From NCBI RefSeq assembly GCF_014643835.1, contig NZ_BMKD01000001.1, positions 1 through 64,000 on the forward strand: 64,000 nucleotides of DNA, in the 5' to 3' direction. Shown piece after piece: positions 51,021 through 60,353 of this stretch. The notes beneath the pieces are model-generated. The model did no database searches and had not been told where the DNA came from. It worked only from the letters and a program-made list of their open reading frames with translations. A program made the translations under genes and the position numbers. Positions within the stretch are counted from its first letter, which is position 1; each line of letters starts with the position of its first letter. Origin of the DNA: Mucilaginibacter rubeus (GTDB lineage: Bacteria; Bacteroidota; Bacteroidia; Sphingobacteriales; Sphingobacteriaceae).

Positions 51021-52410
51021 ACGCCCGTATATATACTATGATTTTACGTTAAGCATCTGCTCTACCTGCTTACGCCGGGTTGATGCCAAAATTGTTTTTG
51101 AGGATGATAAGGTTTACATGCTTAAAAACTGCCGTCAGCATGGTTTTGAAAAGGTGCTGATCGCCACAGATGTGGAATATTATAAAAACTGCCGCAACTA
51201 TGCCAAGCGGAGTGAGATGCCGCTTAAGTTCAACGCCAAAACACATTATGGCTGCCCTTATGATTGCGGCCTCTGTCAGGATCATGAGCAGCACTCATGC
51301 CTTACCGTCGTTGAAGTAACCGACCGATGTAATTTAAGCTGCCCTACCTGCTACGCCATGTCATCACCCACATATGGCAGGCACCGCACCTTGGCCGAGA
51401 TTGAACAGATGCTGGATGTAGTAGTGGCAAATGAAGGTCAGCCTGATGTGGTGCAGATTAGCGGGGGAGAGCCAACGGTGCACCCGCAGTTCTTCGAGAT
51501 CCTGGATATCGCCAAAACAAAGCCCATTAAACATTTAATGGTGAATACTAATGGTATCCGCATAGCTAAGGACGAAAATTTTGTAAAGCGGCTGGCCACT
51601 TACATGCCTGATTTTGAGATCTACCTGCAATTTGATTCTTTCAAAAAAGAAGCGCTGGTGCAATTGAGAGGAGAAGATCTGCGTGAGGTAAGGCAAAAGG
51701 CCATTGAAAATCTTAACAAGTACAATCTGTCTACAACGTTGGTAGTTACTTTGCAAAAAGGTTTAAATACCGATGAATTAGGGACAATTATTGAATACGC
51801 GTTGAAGCAACCCTGCGTTCGCGGCGTAACCTTCCAGCCTACGCAACAGGCCGGCAGGTTAGAGAATTTTAATGAACAAACCGACCGGTACACCCTAACG
51901 GAAGTACGTAACGCGATACTTGAACAAACCAGTGTATTCAATAAAAACGATCTGATCCCGGTACCCTGCAACCCGGACGCACTCGTAATGGGCTATGCCC
52001 TTAAACTTGAAGGGGAAGTGATTCCGTTAACCCGGATGATAAACCCGGATGACCTGTTAGATAACTCAAAAAATACCATTGTTTATGAAAATGATGAGCG
52101 CCTGAAAGGGCATCTGCTCAATATGTTCAGCACCGGTAATTCGGTTGATAAAGCTAAAGAACACCTGCACTCGTTGTTATGCTGCCTGCCTGAAATTGAC
52201 GCGCCAAGTTTAAGCTATGATAACCTGTTCAGGGTGATCATTATGCAATTTATAGATGCGCAAAATTTTGATGTTCGGGCTATCAAAAAATCATGTGTAC
52301 ACATCGTAAATAAAGATATGCAGATCATCCCTTTTGAAACGATGAACATTTTTTACAGAGATGATAAGCGGGAATATCTGGAACAATTAAGAGGAGAAAT
52401 TTTGGTATGA
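51013..52410 (+). CDS. radical SAM enzyme of the MJ0619/Tes type
   Basis: 465 residues. An N-terminal Cys/His module (C16-x-x-C19, C40, H43) is followed by GCPYDCGLC (C81, C85, C88) and the radical SAM CxxxCxxC loop C106-C110-C113 in VTDRCNLSCPTCY. The SAM-binding ISGGEPTVHP lies near 154-163. The cysteine layout, including the GCPxDCGLC block before the radical SAM loop, matches the family containing MJ0619 of Methanocaldococcus, now known as tetraether synthase (Tes), which joins lipid tails. The actual bacterial substrate is unknown. It overlaps the Lgt-like and small membrane genes. Confidence 0.88.
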   Translation: MPERPYIYYDFTLSICSTCLRRVDAKIVFEDDKVYMLKNCRQHGFEKVLIATDVEYYKNCRNYAKRSEMPLKFNAKTHYGCPYDCGLCQDHEQHSCLTVVEVTDRCNLSCPTCYAMSSPTYGRHRTLAEIEQMLDVVVANEGQPDVVQISGGEPTVHPQFFEILDIAKTKPIKHLMVNTNGIRIAKDENFVKRLATYMPDFEIYLQFDSFKKEALVQLRGEDLREVRQKAIENLNKYNLSTTLVVTLQKGLNTDELGTIIEYALKQPCVRGVTFQPTQQAGRLENFNEQTDRYTLTEVRNAILEQTSVFNKNDLIPVPCNPDALVMGYALKLEGEVIPLTRMINPDDLLDNSKNTIVYENDERLKGHLLNMFSTGNSVDKAKEHLHSLLCCLPEIDAPSLSYDNLFRVIIMQFIDAQNFDVRAIKKSCVHIVNKDMQIIPFETMNIFYRDDKREYLEQLRGEILV

Positions 52411-52685
52411 CAGAGGAAGAACAATTACAACCACCCAATCAGCCTCCTGGCAACAAACCCCAAGGTGGAATCAAGATAGTCGGAATTAACCTGGCAGTAT
52501 TTGTTGGTTATACCTTGCTTAGTCTGCTGACCGATGGCGATGTAGTAGCTGGGCTGCTAATGGTTGCCCAGGTGATTGTTTGTATTATACTTTCATTGTA
52601 TTTCCGTAAGTGGAGTTGGTTTTTAGGCGGCTTACTGGTTTTAGTAATTGGTTTTTCAACGTGTGTTGCAATAATAAGGATTTAG
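52407..52685 (+). CDS. small membrane protein, paralogue A
   Basis: 92 residues. A short Pro/Gln-rich N-terminus leads into three predicted helices (KIVGINLAVFVGYTLLS, then a VVAGLLMVAQVIVCII helix, then a WFLGGLLVLVIGF helix). Its ATG overlaps the radical SAM stop in ATGA. It is clearly related to the next gene (same GIN-L-x-V-Y-T pattern and the same GFS-C ending). Unknown function, presumably an accessory of the radical SAM/Lgt-like operon. Confidence 0.75.
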   Translation: MTEEEQLQPPNQPPGNKPQGGIKIVGINLAVFVGYTLLSLLTDGDVVAGLLMVAQVIVCIILSLYFRKWSWFLGGLLVLVIGFSTCVAIIRI

Positions 52686-52704
52686 TATCTCACAAGTTGA
52701 TATA

Positions 52705-52968
52705 ATGGAAACGCAGAAGAAAGACCCCGGTAGCAAAAAAATGATAGTTGTAGGTATCAATCTATCGATATTGGTAGCTTATACCATATATTTCAGATGG
52801 GTTGCTAATGAGGAGCTTATTATATTAGCTGAAGCGATTTTTATTTTTTTGCACGTAGTACTGTGCCTGATATTGGCAATTTTTGCTTTGAGAAAAGAAT
52901 TTTTGTTTAGCGCGCTCGTAGTACTGCTGATCGGTTTTTCGTCATGCTGGATTGTTTTCTCTACTTAG
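52705..52968 (+). CDS. small membrane protein, paralogue B
   Basis: 87 residues, three predicted helices, paralogous to the preceding 92-residue protein: KMIVVGINLSILVAYTIYF aligns with its first helix, and both end with a GFS-containing helix (LLIGFSSCWIVFS). Tandem duplication is the simplest origin. Last gene of the operon; its stop overlaps that of the convergent Ppx/GppA gene in TTAG. Confidence 0.75.
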   Translation: METQKKDPGSKKMIVVGINLSILVAYTIYFRWVANEELIILAEAIFIFLHVVLCLILAIFALRKEFLFSALVVLLIGFSSCWIVFST

Positions 52969-53891
52969 GCCAACATCCCCGCCAAAACCCCTTCTTTTAA
53001 TGAATTAGTACACATGCTCACCTTATGAAGATCCAGCGCATGCATAATGAAGCGGGTAATCAACGAAGCAGCTACGATCATATCAACCCGAACCGGAATA
53101 ATGCCCGGATTTCCCAGTCTTTCTTTATGGCTTGAAAGGATAAGCTTATTGGTGATGGTTAGCAATTCTCCTTCATCAAAATCATAGTGTTGAATGCTCT
53201 TGAGGTCAAATGGTTTTGCTTTTTCGGTTTCTATGAGCCCGGCAAAAGTTTCAAACGAGCCTGATGAGCCAACAAGGGTATCTAATTCAATACCGGAGGT
53301 GGCAATGAACAGATCATTCAGCGTATCCTCCAGATACAAATTCATAGCCTCGATAGATGCGGGCGGAATAGGGTCCGTGTGGTGAAACTGGTCCATAAGG
53401 CGTGCGGCGCCAACTTCAAAGCTCTGTTTCCACAAGATTTTATCGGTGTTGCCCAAAATAAACTCCACACTGCCGCCTCCAATATCCATGATGAGCGAAT
53501 TTTTAGCCGATAGGCATCCACTTAACTTTACGCCATTATAAATAAAAACGGCTTCCTGTTCTCCGTCGATAATTTCGATAGCGATGCCTGTTTGGGCCTC
53601 CACTTCTTTAATGAAATCTTTTCCGTTTGAGGCACTCCGCAAGGCCGAAGTAGCAATTGCCCTTACACTGGTGACATTGTTGGCAGCAATGAGTCCTTGA
53701 AAATGTTGCATGGTATTCACGCCGCGCTGAAAGGCATCAGGCAAAATATAACCCTTATTAATGCCCCCCTCGCCTAATTTAACGGCTTCTGTAATATGTA
53801 CAATTTCACGGTAGTCATGGATATCGCCTTCGGCAATCAATAAATGGAAGGTGTTTGTACCCAAATCCATTACTGCAACGCGTTTACTCAT
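52965..53891 (-). CDS. Ppx/GppA phosphatase family protein
   Basis: 308 residues, ASKHA fold. Motifs: MDLGTNTFHLLIAE (phosphate 1), ATSALRSASNG, and DIGGGSVEFIL (phosphate 2). The family hydrolyses inorganic polyphosphate or pppGpp. At about 300 residues it lacks the C-terminal HD-like domain of E. coli Ppx, as is common in short family members, so which substrate it takes is unclear. A hairpin separates it from the ABC permease gene upstream on the same strand. Confidence 0.92.
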   Translation of the reverse strand: MSKRVAVMDLGTNTFHLLIAEGDIHDYREIVHITEAVKLGEGGINKGYILPDAFQRGVNTMQHFQGLIAANNVTSVRAIATSALRSASNGKDFIKEVEAQTGIAIEIIDGEQEAVFIYNGVKLSGCLSAKNSLIMDIGGGSVEFILGNTDKILWKQSFEVGAARLMDQFHHTDPIPPASIEAMNLYLEDTLNDLFIATSGIELDTLVGSSGSFETFAGLIETEKAKPFDLKSIQHYDFDEGELLTITNKLILSSHKERLGNPGIIPVRVDMIVAASLITRFIMHALDLHKVSMCTNSLKEGVLAGMLA

Positions 53892-53906
53892 ACGGCTAAA
53901 ATAAAT

Positions 53907-53940
53907 AATCCCCGAAAATGTTTATCATTCCCGGGGAATT
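53907..53940 (-). terminator. probable terminator of the ABC exporter operon
   Basis: AATTCCCCG and CGGGGATT (read on the minus strand, one bulge) form a stem with a loop of about 17 bases, followed by ATTTATTTT. It lies 49 bases after the permease stop. Confidence 0.5.
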
Positions 53941-53946
53941 TTATTC

Positions 53947-53987
53947 AGTAAATCCGAAATCGAACATCCAATATCCGAAATCAAAAA
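53947..53987. repeat. dispersed word-like repeat, copy 2
   Basis: Contains ATCCGAAATCGAACATCC and ATATCCGAAATCAAAAA. Its reverse complement, minus a 6-base insertion, is at 10720-10752. Confidence 0.75.
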
Positions 53988-53988
53988 A

Positions 53989-55242
53989 CTATTCTTTATA
54001 AAAGAACCACTTAATCAGTTCTTTATAACTTGCTTTTTTGCCATACATCAATACGCCAACACGATAGATCCTTGCCGCGACATAGGTAGTAAATAAGAAG
54101 CCTACCACCATCATACACATAGATACGGCTACCTGCCAGGGTGCCGGATCAAAAGGAAGGCGTACCATCATGGCAACTGGGGCTGTAAAAGGAATTATAG
54201 ACAACCAAACAGCCAGTGGGCTATCAGGAGCCCTAAAAAGTACTGATACCGATAAAATATAAGTGAACAGCAACGGCATGGTAATCGGAAACATGAATTG
54301 CTGGGTTTCTGTTTCACTATCTACTGCCGACCCTACTGCCGCAAACAGGGCTGCATATAACATGTACCCACTTAAAAAATAAAATATAAAACAGCCCAAA
54401 ATATATCCAAATGGGATTGTTGATAAAGTAGCTATTATACCAGCCATTGGGCTTACCGGCGAATTGAAAGCATGCCCGGCTATTTTAGATGAAATTAGCG
54501 ATAAGATTATCCAGGCACTGAACTGTGTTAAACCAACCAGTCCAACGCCGATAATTTTACCTAACATTAGTTGAAAGGGTTTAACGGATGATATTACTAC
54601 CTCGATAATGCGGTTGGTTTTTTCCTCAATAACACCGCGCATAACCTGTCCTCCATAAATTAAAAGCGAGAGGTATATAAATATGGCACAGGCTATACTA
54701 ACGCCTATATTGGCGCCGAGATTGGCATCTTTATCGCCTGCCTTCGTAATTTCGACCGCTGTTACTGAAAAATCTACTTTTTTTAGTGTATGAAGAACGG
54801 CAGTGTCAATATGATTTTTCTCCATAATATTAGCTGCCGTGATTTCATTCAATTGTTTTTGAATTTCATCGGTGATCTGTATAGCTGCCTTTTTCTTTGA
54901 AAAAACCTGTATAGCGCCAGATTTATGATAATTACCGGGTATATATAATGTTGATACAGTTTCATCGTCTTTAAATTTCGCTTTCGCTGTTTTTATATCT
55001 TCGTTTGTTACTGTAAATTTGATGTTTGGCGTATCATGAAATTTGTTTGCATATAATTTGGTATCATCAACAACATTTATTACATGCAATCCGGCAAGTT
55101 GCTCGCTGCTTTTTGCTATCCAGACAATAGCTCCACCCATAGCTAAAATCAACAAGGGCACTACAAATATCATAATGATGAATGATTTTTTGCGTACCCG
55201 TGTAAGGTACTCGCGTTGTATAATGAGTAATACTTTATTCAT
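53989..55242 (-). CDS. ABC-2 type transporter permease (NatB-like)
   Basis: 417 residues. One N-terminal helix (about 21-41), a periplasmic domain of about 140 residues (about 45-185), then five or six helices. This is the topology of NatB/ABC-2 permeases. The N-terminal IIQREYLTRVRKKSF and the region GVIEEKTNRIIEVVISSVKP (both split here) are typical. The 8-base overlap with the upstream ATPase gene pairs them as one exporter. NatAB exports sodium in Bacillus, but the substrate here is unknown. Confidence 0.92.
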   Translation of the reverse strand: MNKVLLIIQREYLTRVRKKSFIIMIFVVPLLILAMGGAIVWIAKSSEQLAGLHVINVVDDTKLYANKFHDTPNIKFTVTNEDIKTAKAKFKDDETVSTLYIPGNYHKSGAIQVFSKKKAAIQITDEIQKQLNEITAANIMEKNHIDTAVLHTLKKVDFSVTAVEITKAGDKDANLGANIGVSIACAIFIYLSLLIYGGQVMRGVIEEKTNRIIEVVISSVKPFQLMLGKIIGVGLVGLTQFSAWIILSLISSKIAGHAFNSPVSPMAGIIATLSTIPFGYILGCFIFYFLSGYMLYAALFAAVGSAVDSETETQQFMFPITMPLLFTYILSVSVLFRAPDSPLAVWLSIIPFTAPVAMMVRLPFDPAPWQVAVSMCMMVVGFLFTTYVAARIYRVGVLMYGKKASYKELIKWFFYKE

Positions 55243-56155
55243 GGCCGGTGGAATTTAGGTTTACTTTTTCAATAAAAATTTCGTGCATACTCGGGATAAC
55301 CTCCTGCAGCATATTTACCCGCGCTTTAGGAATTAAGTATTGAAGCACATCATTGGAATTATGCCCTTCCTTTAGTTTTATCTTGATATTGTGACTGTCG
55401 TCATCGGCAATAACCTCGCTCATTATTTCAAAGGGCTGGCTGCCATTAAATGCAATACGTTCGCCGGCATACTCAATAAGGTAGGTTTCGTTACGGTATG
55501 AGTTGCGGATATGTTTAACCTTGCCATCCAATATCTTGTGCGATTTATGGATGAGGGCAATGGCGTCGCAAAGCTCTTCTACTGATTCCATTCGGTGTGT
55601 TGAAAATAAAATAGTAGCGCCTTTTTTATTCAGTTCCAGTATTTCGTCTTTAATCAGCTCGGCATTTACGGGGTCAAACCCGCTGAAAGGCTCATCTAAA
55701 ATGATCAGGTCGGGCTCATGCAGTACAGTTGCCACAAACTGCGCTTTTTGCTGCATGCCCTTTGAAAGCTCTTCTATTTTCTTTTTCCACCAGGTTTCCA
55801 TCCCCAGTTTCTCAAACCAAAATTTAAGGCGTTTTTGTGCTTCGGCGCGGCTTAAGCCTTTTAACCGGGCCAGGTAGATCATCTGCTCACCGATCTCCAT
55901 TTTTTTATAAAGGCCACGCTCTTCGGGCAGGTAACCGATCCGTTCGATATGCGATTGATTGAGTTTTTCGCCGTTAAAATAAATCTCGCCCGAATCGGGA
56001 GCAGTAATTTGATTAACTATACGGATAAGGGATGTTTTACCGGCACCGTTAGGGCCAAGCAGGCCAAAAATCTGCCCGCTTTCAACTTCCAAACTTACAT
56101 TACTGAGTGCACGGTGACCGGCGTATTGTTTAACAATATTGCGGATGCTTAGCAT
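55235..56155 (-). CDS. ABC transporter ATP-binding protein (NatA-like)
   Basis: 306 residues. Walker A GPNGAGKT (34-41), signature LSKGM (130-134), Walker B LIILDEP (150-156). The C-terminal extension of about 90 residues (after about 215) is typical of NatA-type ATPases with DUF4162. It pairs with the overlapping permease gene. Starts at ATG 56155; no exact -7 element was found upstream. Confidence 0.94.
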   Translation of the reverse strand: MLSIRNIVKQYAGHRALSNVSLEVESGQIFGLLGPNGAGKTSLIRIVNQITAPDSGEIYFNGEKLNQSHIERIGYLPEERGLYKKMEIGEQMIYLARLKGLSRAEAQKRLKFWFEKLGMETWWKKKIEELSKGMQQKAQFVATVLHEPDLIILDEPFSGFDPVNAELIKDEILELNKKGATILFSTHRMESVEELCDAIALIHKSHKILDGKVKHIRNSYRNETYLIEYAGERIAFNGSQPFEIMSEVIADDDSHNIKIKLKEGHNSNDVLQYLIPKARVNMLQEVIPSMHEIFIEKVNLNSTGHE

Positions 56156-56209
56156 TTATTACGGTTTATGTATCTGTTTTGCTTGTTAGATGGAGTTAAC
56201 CAATAAAAG

Positions 56210-56866
56210 TTACAGCTCCGGTTTATCATATGGCTGGTTGGGGTGGTCCATTTCATAGAACGGTTTTTGCCATTGCCGGTTATCGATAACATTTAAGGCT
56301 GTTACTGCTATATAAATTCCAATAGCAGGAATTATCAGATATACAAGTCCGAGATATCGGATATAAAAAATATAACTGGAATTTCCGATGAATGTAAATA
56401 CTAACGGTACAACTATGTAAAATACCTGGATAAATAGCTCGCCCAGGGCAAAAAGCCGTAATGGCAGCCTAAATTCTGTTGGGCGTAACAAAAAAGTCAT
56501 GGTCACGAGGCATATTATTATCATGAAATTGATGGCACCGCTAACTTGGTAAAAGATGATTAATGATTGTACATTGACTTGAAAAATGCCGATAGCCGCA
56601 CTAACTAAGCCCCATACCACACTATAGATCGTGTAAATGATAAATGCGTTCACTATAAAAGGTTTTTCATTGGTATATTTTAAAATACTTATCACAAATA
56701 TCATCAGCCACGCAAAACAGATGACCGGAATAAATGAGAATAAATGCCTGACACTTTCCGGAATTGTAAATGAAATGGTTTGCATGGCCTGCATTAGCAA
56801 TAATACCAAAGCACTTATTACTGATGTGGCAATGGTAAGGTAGGCAGTATCTCGAGTTGGTTTCAT
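56210..56866 (-). CDS. six-helix membrane protein, unknown
   Basis: 218 residues with about six predicted membrane helices and a short hydrophilic C-terminus (DNRQWQKPFYEMDHPNQPYDK). No family recognised. It lies 54 bases upstream of the ABC ATPase gene on the same strand and could be co-transcribed with it. Confidence 0.7.
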   Translation of the reverse strand: MKPTRDTAYLTIATSVISALVLLLMQAMQTISFTIPESVRHLFSFIPVICFAWLMIFVISILKYTNEKPFIVNAFIIYTIYSVVWGLVSAAIGIFQVNVQSLIIFYQVSGAINFMIIICLVTMTFLLRPTEFRLPLRLFALGELFIQVFYIVVPLVFTFIGNSSYIFYIRYLGLVYLIIPAIGIYIAVTALNVIDNRQWQKPFYEMDHPNQPYDKPEL

Positions 56867-57011
56867 AAGCAGGGTAGGTTTATATTTAAAGTGAACTGCA
56901 TAACAATTTAGCCTGACCGGTAATAAGGTATGGCTGTTTATTGAAATTAAAAAACGGTGTAATTGTTTTGGTACAAAATACGTTGTTTGTTTAATTATAT
57001 AGCCTGCGGAT

Positions 57012-58160
57012 TTATTTCAGTTGCTTCAAGCTAAACCTCAGCATTTCAATAGCTTCCTTTTGCCTCGAAATGATTACATACATATAGCCATTATAAATAA
57101 TGGTATGCGGATAACCATATTGCCCGCCTTTCCACAAACCTTCCTTTTTAAGATGATAAAGCTCATTGGCTATGATATAGTTTTTGTCGAATGATTTGCC
57201 ATCGGCAGAAAGGGATAACACCAGCGGGTTACGGTCATAATGGTGCAATGTATCAGGGATACCGACATAATAAAATCGCTTATCCGGCAACCGACCGAAA
57301 TGAAATTTACTGTCATTATCTGAAAATGGAGCTTCCGCCGGGCGCGACCAATTGCTACCGTTATCCCTGCTTTCAGTTAGCCATAAATGGCCTTTCCAGC
57401 CTTTACCTGTTACCCTGAGCAGCATATGCAGAACATTGTCATCTGTTTGAAAAAAAGATCCTTCGCAAAGCGGAGGTAAACCAGATTTTGCGGCAGGCGC
57501 GTAAAACATGGCAGGGTTATCCTGCTTATAAAGGGAATCAGGGTAGAAACTGCTTAGCTTCCAACCAGAAAGTCCGTGGGGATCATCTGTATAAGGAAAA
57601 GTAAAATTACCGCTGATGATCAGCCTGCCGCTATTGGTAACCTCCGGACCGTGGTTTGGTACAACAGGCAAATGCATATCAAGCGGTTCGCTCCAATGCT
57701 CGCCGTCGGTGCTGGTTTTGGCCCACAAATGGGTGTTATTGCGATGCTTGTCATAGTCGCCGTAATAGGCTACTAAGGTCCCTTCATATTGATAAAGCCC
57801 GGCGGCGGTGAGCACCGTGAGGGTATCGTTGATTTTGCCCGGAGTGGCTAATGTTTTTAACGTCGACCAGTGTTTAAAATCTTTAGAAGTGGCGTAAACC
57901 ACCCTTTGCCCCGGCGAGTCCTCATCGATCATTCCGTTGCTCCATATTGCCACAAAGCGGTCTTTAAAATGAATGATAGATGCATGATGGTTATAGAGCC
58001 ATTCTTTATCCGGCGAGTAGATCATTGATCGTTCGATGGTTAGCTTTGGCACTCCGGCTTCGGTTTGGTAATTGTTGCGAATAGTCGAGGTTTGAGCATG
58101 GGTATTAAGAACGGATAAAAAAAAGCAGGTAACAAAAAGGAGCTGGAATTTTGCAGACAT
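57012..58160 (-). CDS. sialidase-like (BNR/Asp-box) exported protein
   Basis: 382 residues with a signal peptide (to THAQT). The six-bladed propeller fold is indicated by three Asp-box-like motifs: TSKDFKHW (91-98), TSTDGEHW (149-156) and ESRDNGSNW (263-271). Arginine-triad residues of true sialidases cannot be assigned by eye, so exo-alpha-sialidase activity is possible but other glycoside hydrolase or binding roles are equally open. It is monocistronic. Confidence 0.82.
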   Translation of the reverse strand: MSAKFQLLFVTCFFLSVLNTHAQTSTIRNNYQTEAGVPKLTIERSMIYSPDKEWLYNHHASIIHFKDRFVAIWSNGMIDEDSPGQRVVYATSKDFKHWSTLKTLATPGKINDTLTVLTAAGLYQYEGTLVAYYGDYDKHRNNTHLWAKTSTDGEHWSEPLDMHLPVVPNHGPEVTNSGRLIISGNFTFPYTDDPHGLSGWKLSSFYPDSLYKQDNPAMFYAPAAKSGLPPLCEGSFFQTDDNVLHMLLRVTGKGWKGHLWLTESRDNGSNWSRPAEAPFSDNDSKFHFGRLPDKRFYYVGIPDTLHHYDRNPLVLSLSADGKSFDKNYIIANELYHLKKEGLWKGGQYGYPHTIIYNGYMYVIISRQKEAIEMLRFSLKQLK

Positions 58161-58341
58161 GATCCTAATTAACGCAAATTATCCGGTAAGTGAAAGTGGA
58201 GTTGAGGTGCCCGCGTTTGTTTATCCAGAAAATCATCGTTATTAATATGCGAAAATTTTATAACAAAATCGTGGCAATCCTTTTATCCCATAAATCAAGG
58301 TTCTTTTACTAAATTACAGGCTCTATCAACATACATCATTT

Positions 58342-60315
58342 ATGAAGCTAGCCTTATTCCTTATACTTACGCTTTCTGCCGCCGTTAATGTATCTGCCCA
58401 ACAGAAAAAAGCTTTAAAACCTGCTGATGTTTATCGGATCCCAACGGTAAGCGATCCCCAGTTATCGCCCGATGGCAAGTGGGTGGCTTATAGTGTTTCT
58501 GAAGTTGATACTGCAAAAGACCGCCGTGTATCACACCTGTGGATGCAGAGTTTTGATGGCAAAGAGTCTATCGAACTGACCCATGGTGAGGAGGCTGCCT
58601 CGTCGCCGCGCTGGAGCCCGGATGGTAAGTATTTATCATTCCTTTCCTCGCGCGATTCAAAAACAGGCTCACAGGTTTGGCTCATCGATCGCCGGGGTGG
58701 CGAAGGAGTAAAACTGACCAATATTAAAGGCGATTTGAGTGACTACGCCTGGAGCCCTGATGGCAAGCGTTTGGTAATGGTGATAGGCGACCCGGAAAAT
58801 AAAGGCAAGGAAGAACCTAAAACCCCCAAGCCCATAGTTATTGACCGTTATCATTTTAAACAGGATATAGTTGGGTACCTTCAGCACCTGCATAACCACC
58901 TGTATTTAATTGATGTAACCACAAAAAAACTGGATACATTAACCAGGGGCGATAAAGATGAAAGTTCGCCGGTATGGTCGCCTGATAGCAAAACCATTGC
59001 ATTTGTGAGTAACCGCAGTGCCGATCCCGATAAAAATCAAAATACCGATATTTTTACCATTGATGCCCGGCCAGGCGCCAGCATGTTGCAGCTAACCACC
59101 TGGAAGGGGAGGGACGGTAACCCGCAATGGAGCCCAGATGGCAGGTATATTTCCTACCTGCGCTCAACCAGTGATGCGGATTATATGATGTACGATCAAA
59201 ATGTGGTTTGCATAATGGATGTTGTGGGGCAAAATAACAAACCGCTTACGCTGCAGCTTGATCGCCCCGCCGGGGCGCAAACCTGGGCCAAAGACAGTAA
59301 GAACATCGTATTTATAGTAACGGACGATCGTACCCGCTATTTGGCTAATATCAACATCAACACTGGCAAAATCACGCCGATTAACAAGGGTGATTATGTT
59401 TTCAACGATATAAACACCAACCTTTCGGGCAACTGGGTAGTACAAAAAACAGACCCGTATACCCCCGCCGAATTATTCGCTTTGGAAGATAGGAAGCTTC
59501 GCAGGTTAACTTTCCACCATCAGGCCTGGTTAAACACTGTACAACTGGCTTATGTCAAAGGTTTTGAATCAACCAGTGTTGATGGTACAAAAGTATCTGG
59601 TATCATTTTAACGCCCGACAGCGTTCCCAATAAAAAATATCCGTTGATCCTTTTTATTCATGGCGGCCCGGTAGGACAGGATGAATTTGGTTTTGATGCT
59701 ACAAGGCAAACGCTGGCTGCTGCCGGTTATGCTGTAGCTGCTGTGAACTACAGGGGCAGTAATGGCCGCGGGCTGGATTATTGTAAAGCCATTTATGCCG
59801 ATTGGGGCAATAAGGAAGTAAAAGATTTGCTTGGAGCGGTCGATCAACTCGAGAAATTAGGCATCGCCGATCCTGATAAGCTGGGCATAGGTGGCTGGAG
59901 TTATGGCGGCATCCTTACCGATTATACAATAGCCTCCGATACCCGCTTTAAAGCAGCAGCCAGCGGAGCGGGCAGTGCGCTGCAGCTTTCGGTTTATGGT
60001 AGCGACCAATATGTGTTACAGTACGAAAACGAAATAGGCGTACCGTGGAAAAATGTTGATAAATGGATCCAGATTTCGTACCCGTTTTTTCATGCTGATA
60101 AAATAAAAACCCCGGTATTGTTTATGTCGGGCCTGAAGGACTTTAATGTGCCGACCATTGGCAGTGAGCAGATGTATGAAGCATTACGCACACAAGGTAT
60201 CCCAACCGAATTGATATTATATCCCAATCAGTTTCACGGCCTTACCAAACCAAGCTACCAGGTTGACAGGTTGCAGCGCTATGTGGAATGGTATGATAGG
60301 TATTTAAAAAAATAA
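58342..60315 (+). CDS. S9 prolyl-oligopeptidase-family peptidase, copy 1
   Basis: 657 residues with a signal peptide (to VSAQQ). An N-terminal beta-propeller of PD40/WD40-like repeats (about 30-370; LSPDGKW, WSPDGKYLSF, WSPDSKTIAFV) precedes an alpha/beta-hydrolase domain. The catalytic triad is Ser520 in GWSYGG, Asp600 in GLKDF and His632 in QFHGL. Enzymes of this group (S9B/S9C, dipeptidyl or acylaminoacyl peptidase-like) release short peptides in the periplasm. A paralogue follows 38 bases later. Confidence 0.94.
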   Translation: MKLALFLILTLSAAVNVSAQQKKALKPADVYRIPTVSDPQLSPDGKWVAYSVSEVDTAKDRRVSHLWMQSFDGKESIELTHGEEAASSPRWSPDGKYLSFLSSRDSKTGSQVWLIDRRGGEGVKLTNIKGDLSDYAWSPDGKRLVMVIGDPENKGKEEPKTPKPIVIDRYHFKQDIVGYLQHLHNHLYLIDVTTKKLDTLTRGDKDESSPVWSPDSKTIAFVSNRSADPDKNQNTDIFTIDARPGASMLQLTTWKGRDGNPQWSPDGRYISYLRSTSDADYMMYDQNVVCIMDVVGQNNKPLTLQLDRPAGAQTWAKDSKNIVFIVTDDRTRYLANININTGKITPINKGDYVFNDINTNLSGNWVVQKTDPYTPAELFALEDRKLRRLTFHHQAWLNTVQLAYVKGFESTSVDGTKVSGIILTPDSVPNKKYPLILFIHGGPVGQDEFGFDATRQTLAAAGYAVAAVNYRGSNGRGLDYCKAIYADWGNKEVKDLLGAVDQLEKLGIADPDKLGIGGWSYGGILTDYTIASDTRFKAAASGAGSALQLSVYGSDQYVLQYENEIGVPWKNVDKWIQISYPFFHADKIKTPVLFMSGLKDFNVPTIGSEQMYEALRTQGIPTELILYPNQFHGLTKPSYQVDRLQRYVEWYDRYLKK

Positions 60316-60353
60316 TATTTTTATGCCCTCGAAACGGTTTTTTATCGTATTTT

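Noticed and set aside
51013-52410. Calling the radical SAM gene a tetraether synthase outright
   Set aside because: Motif layout supports the family, but Bacteroidota are not known to make tetraethers and no lipid evidence can be read from sequence.
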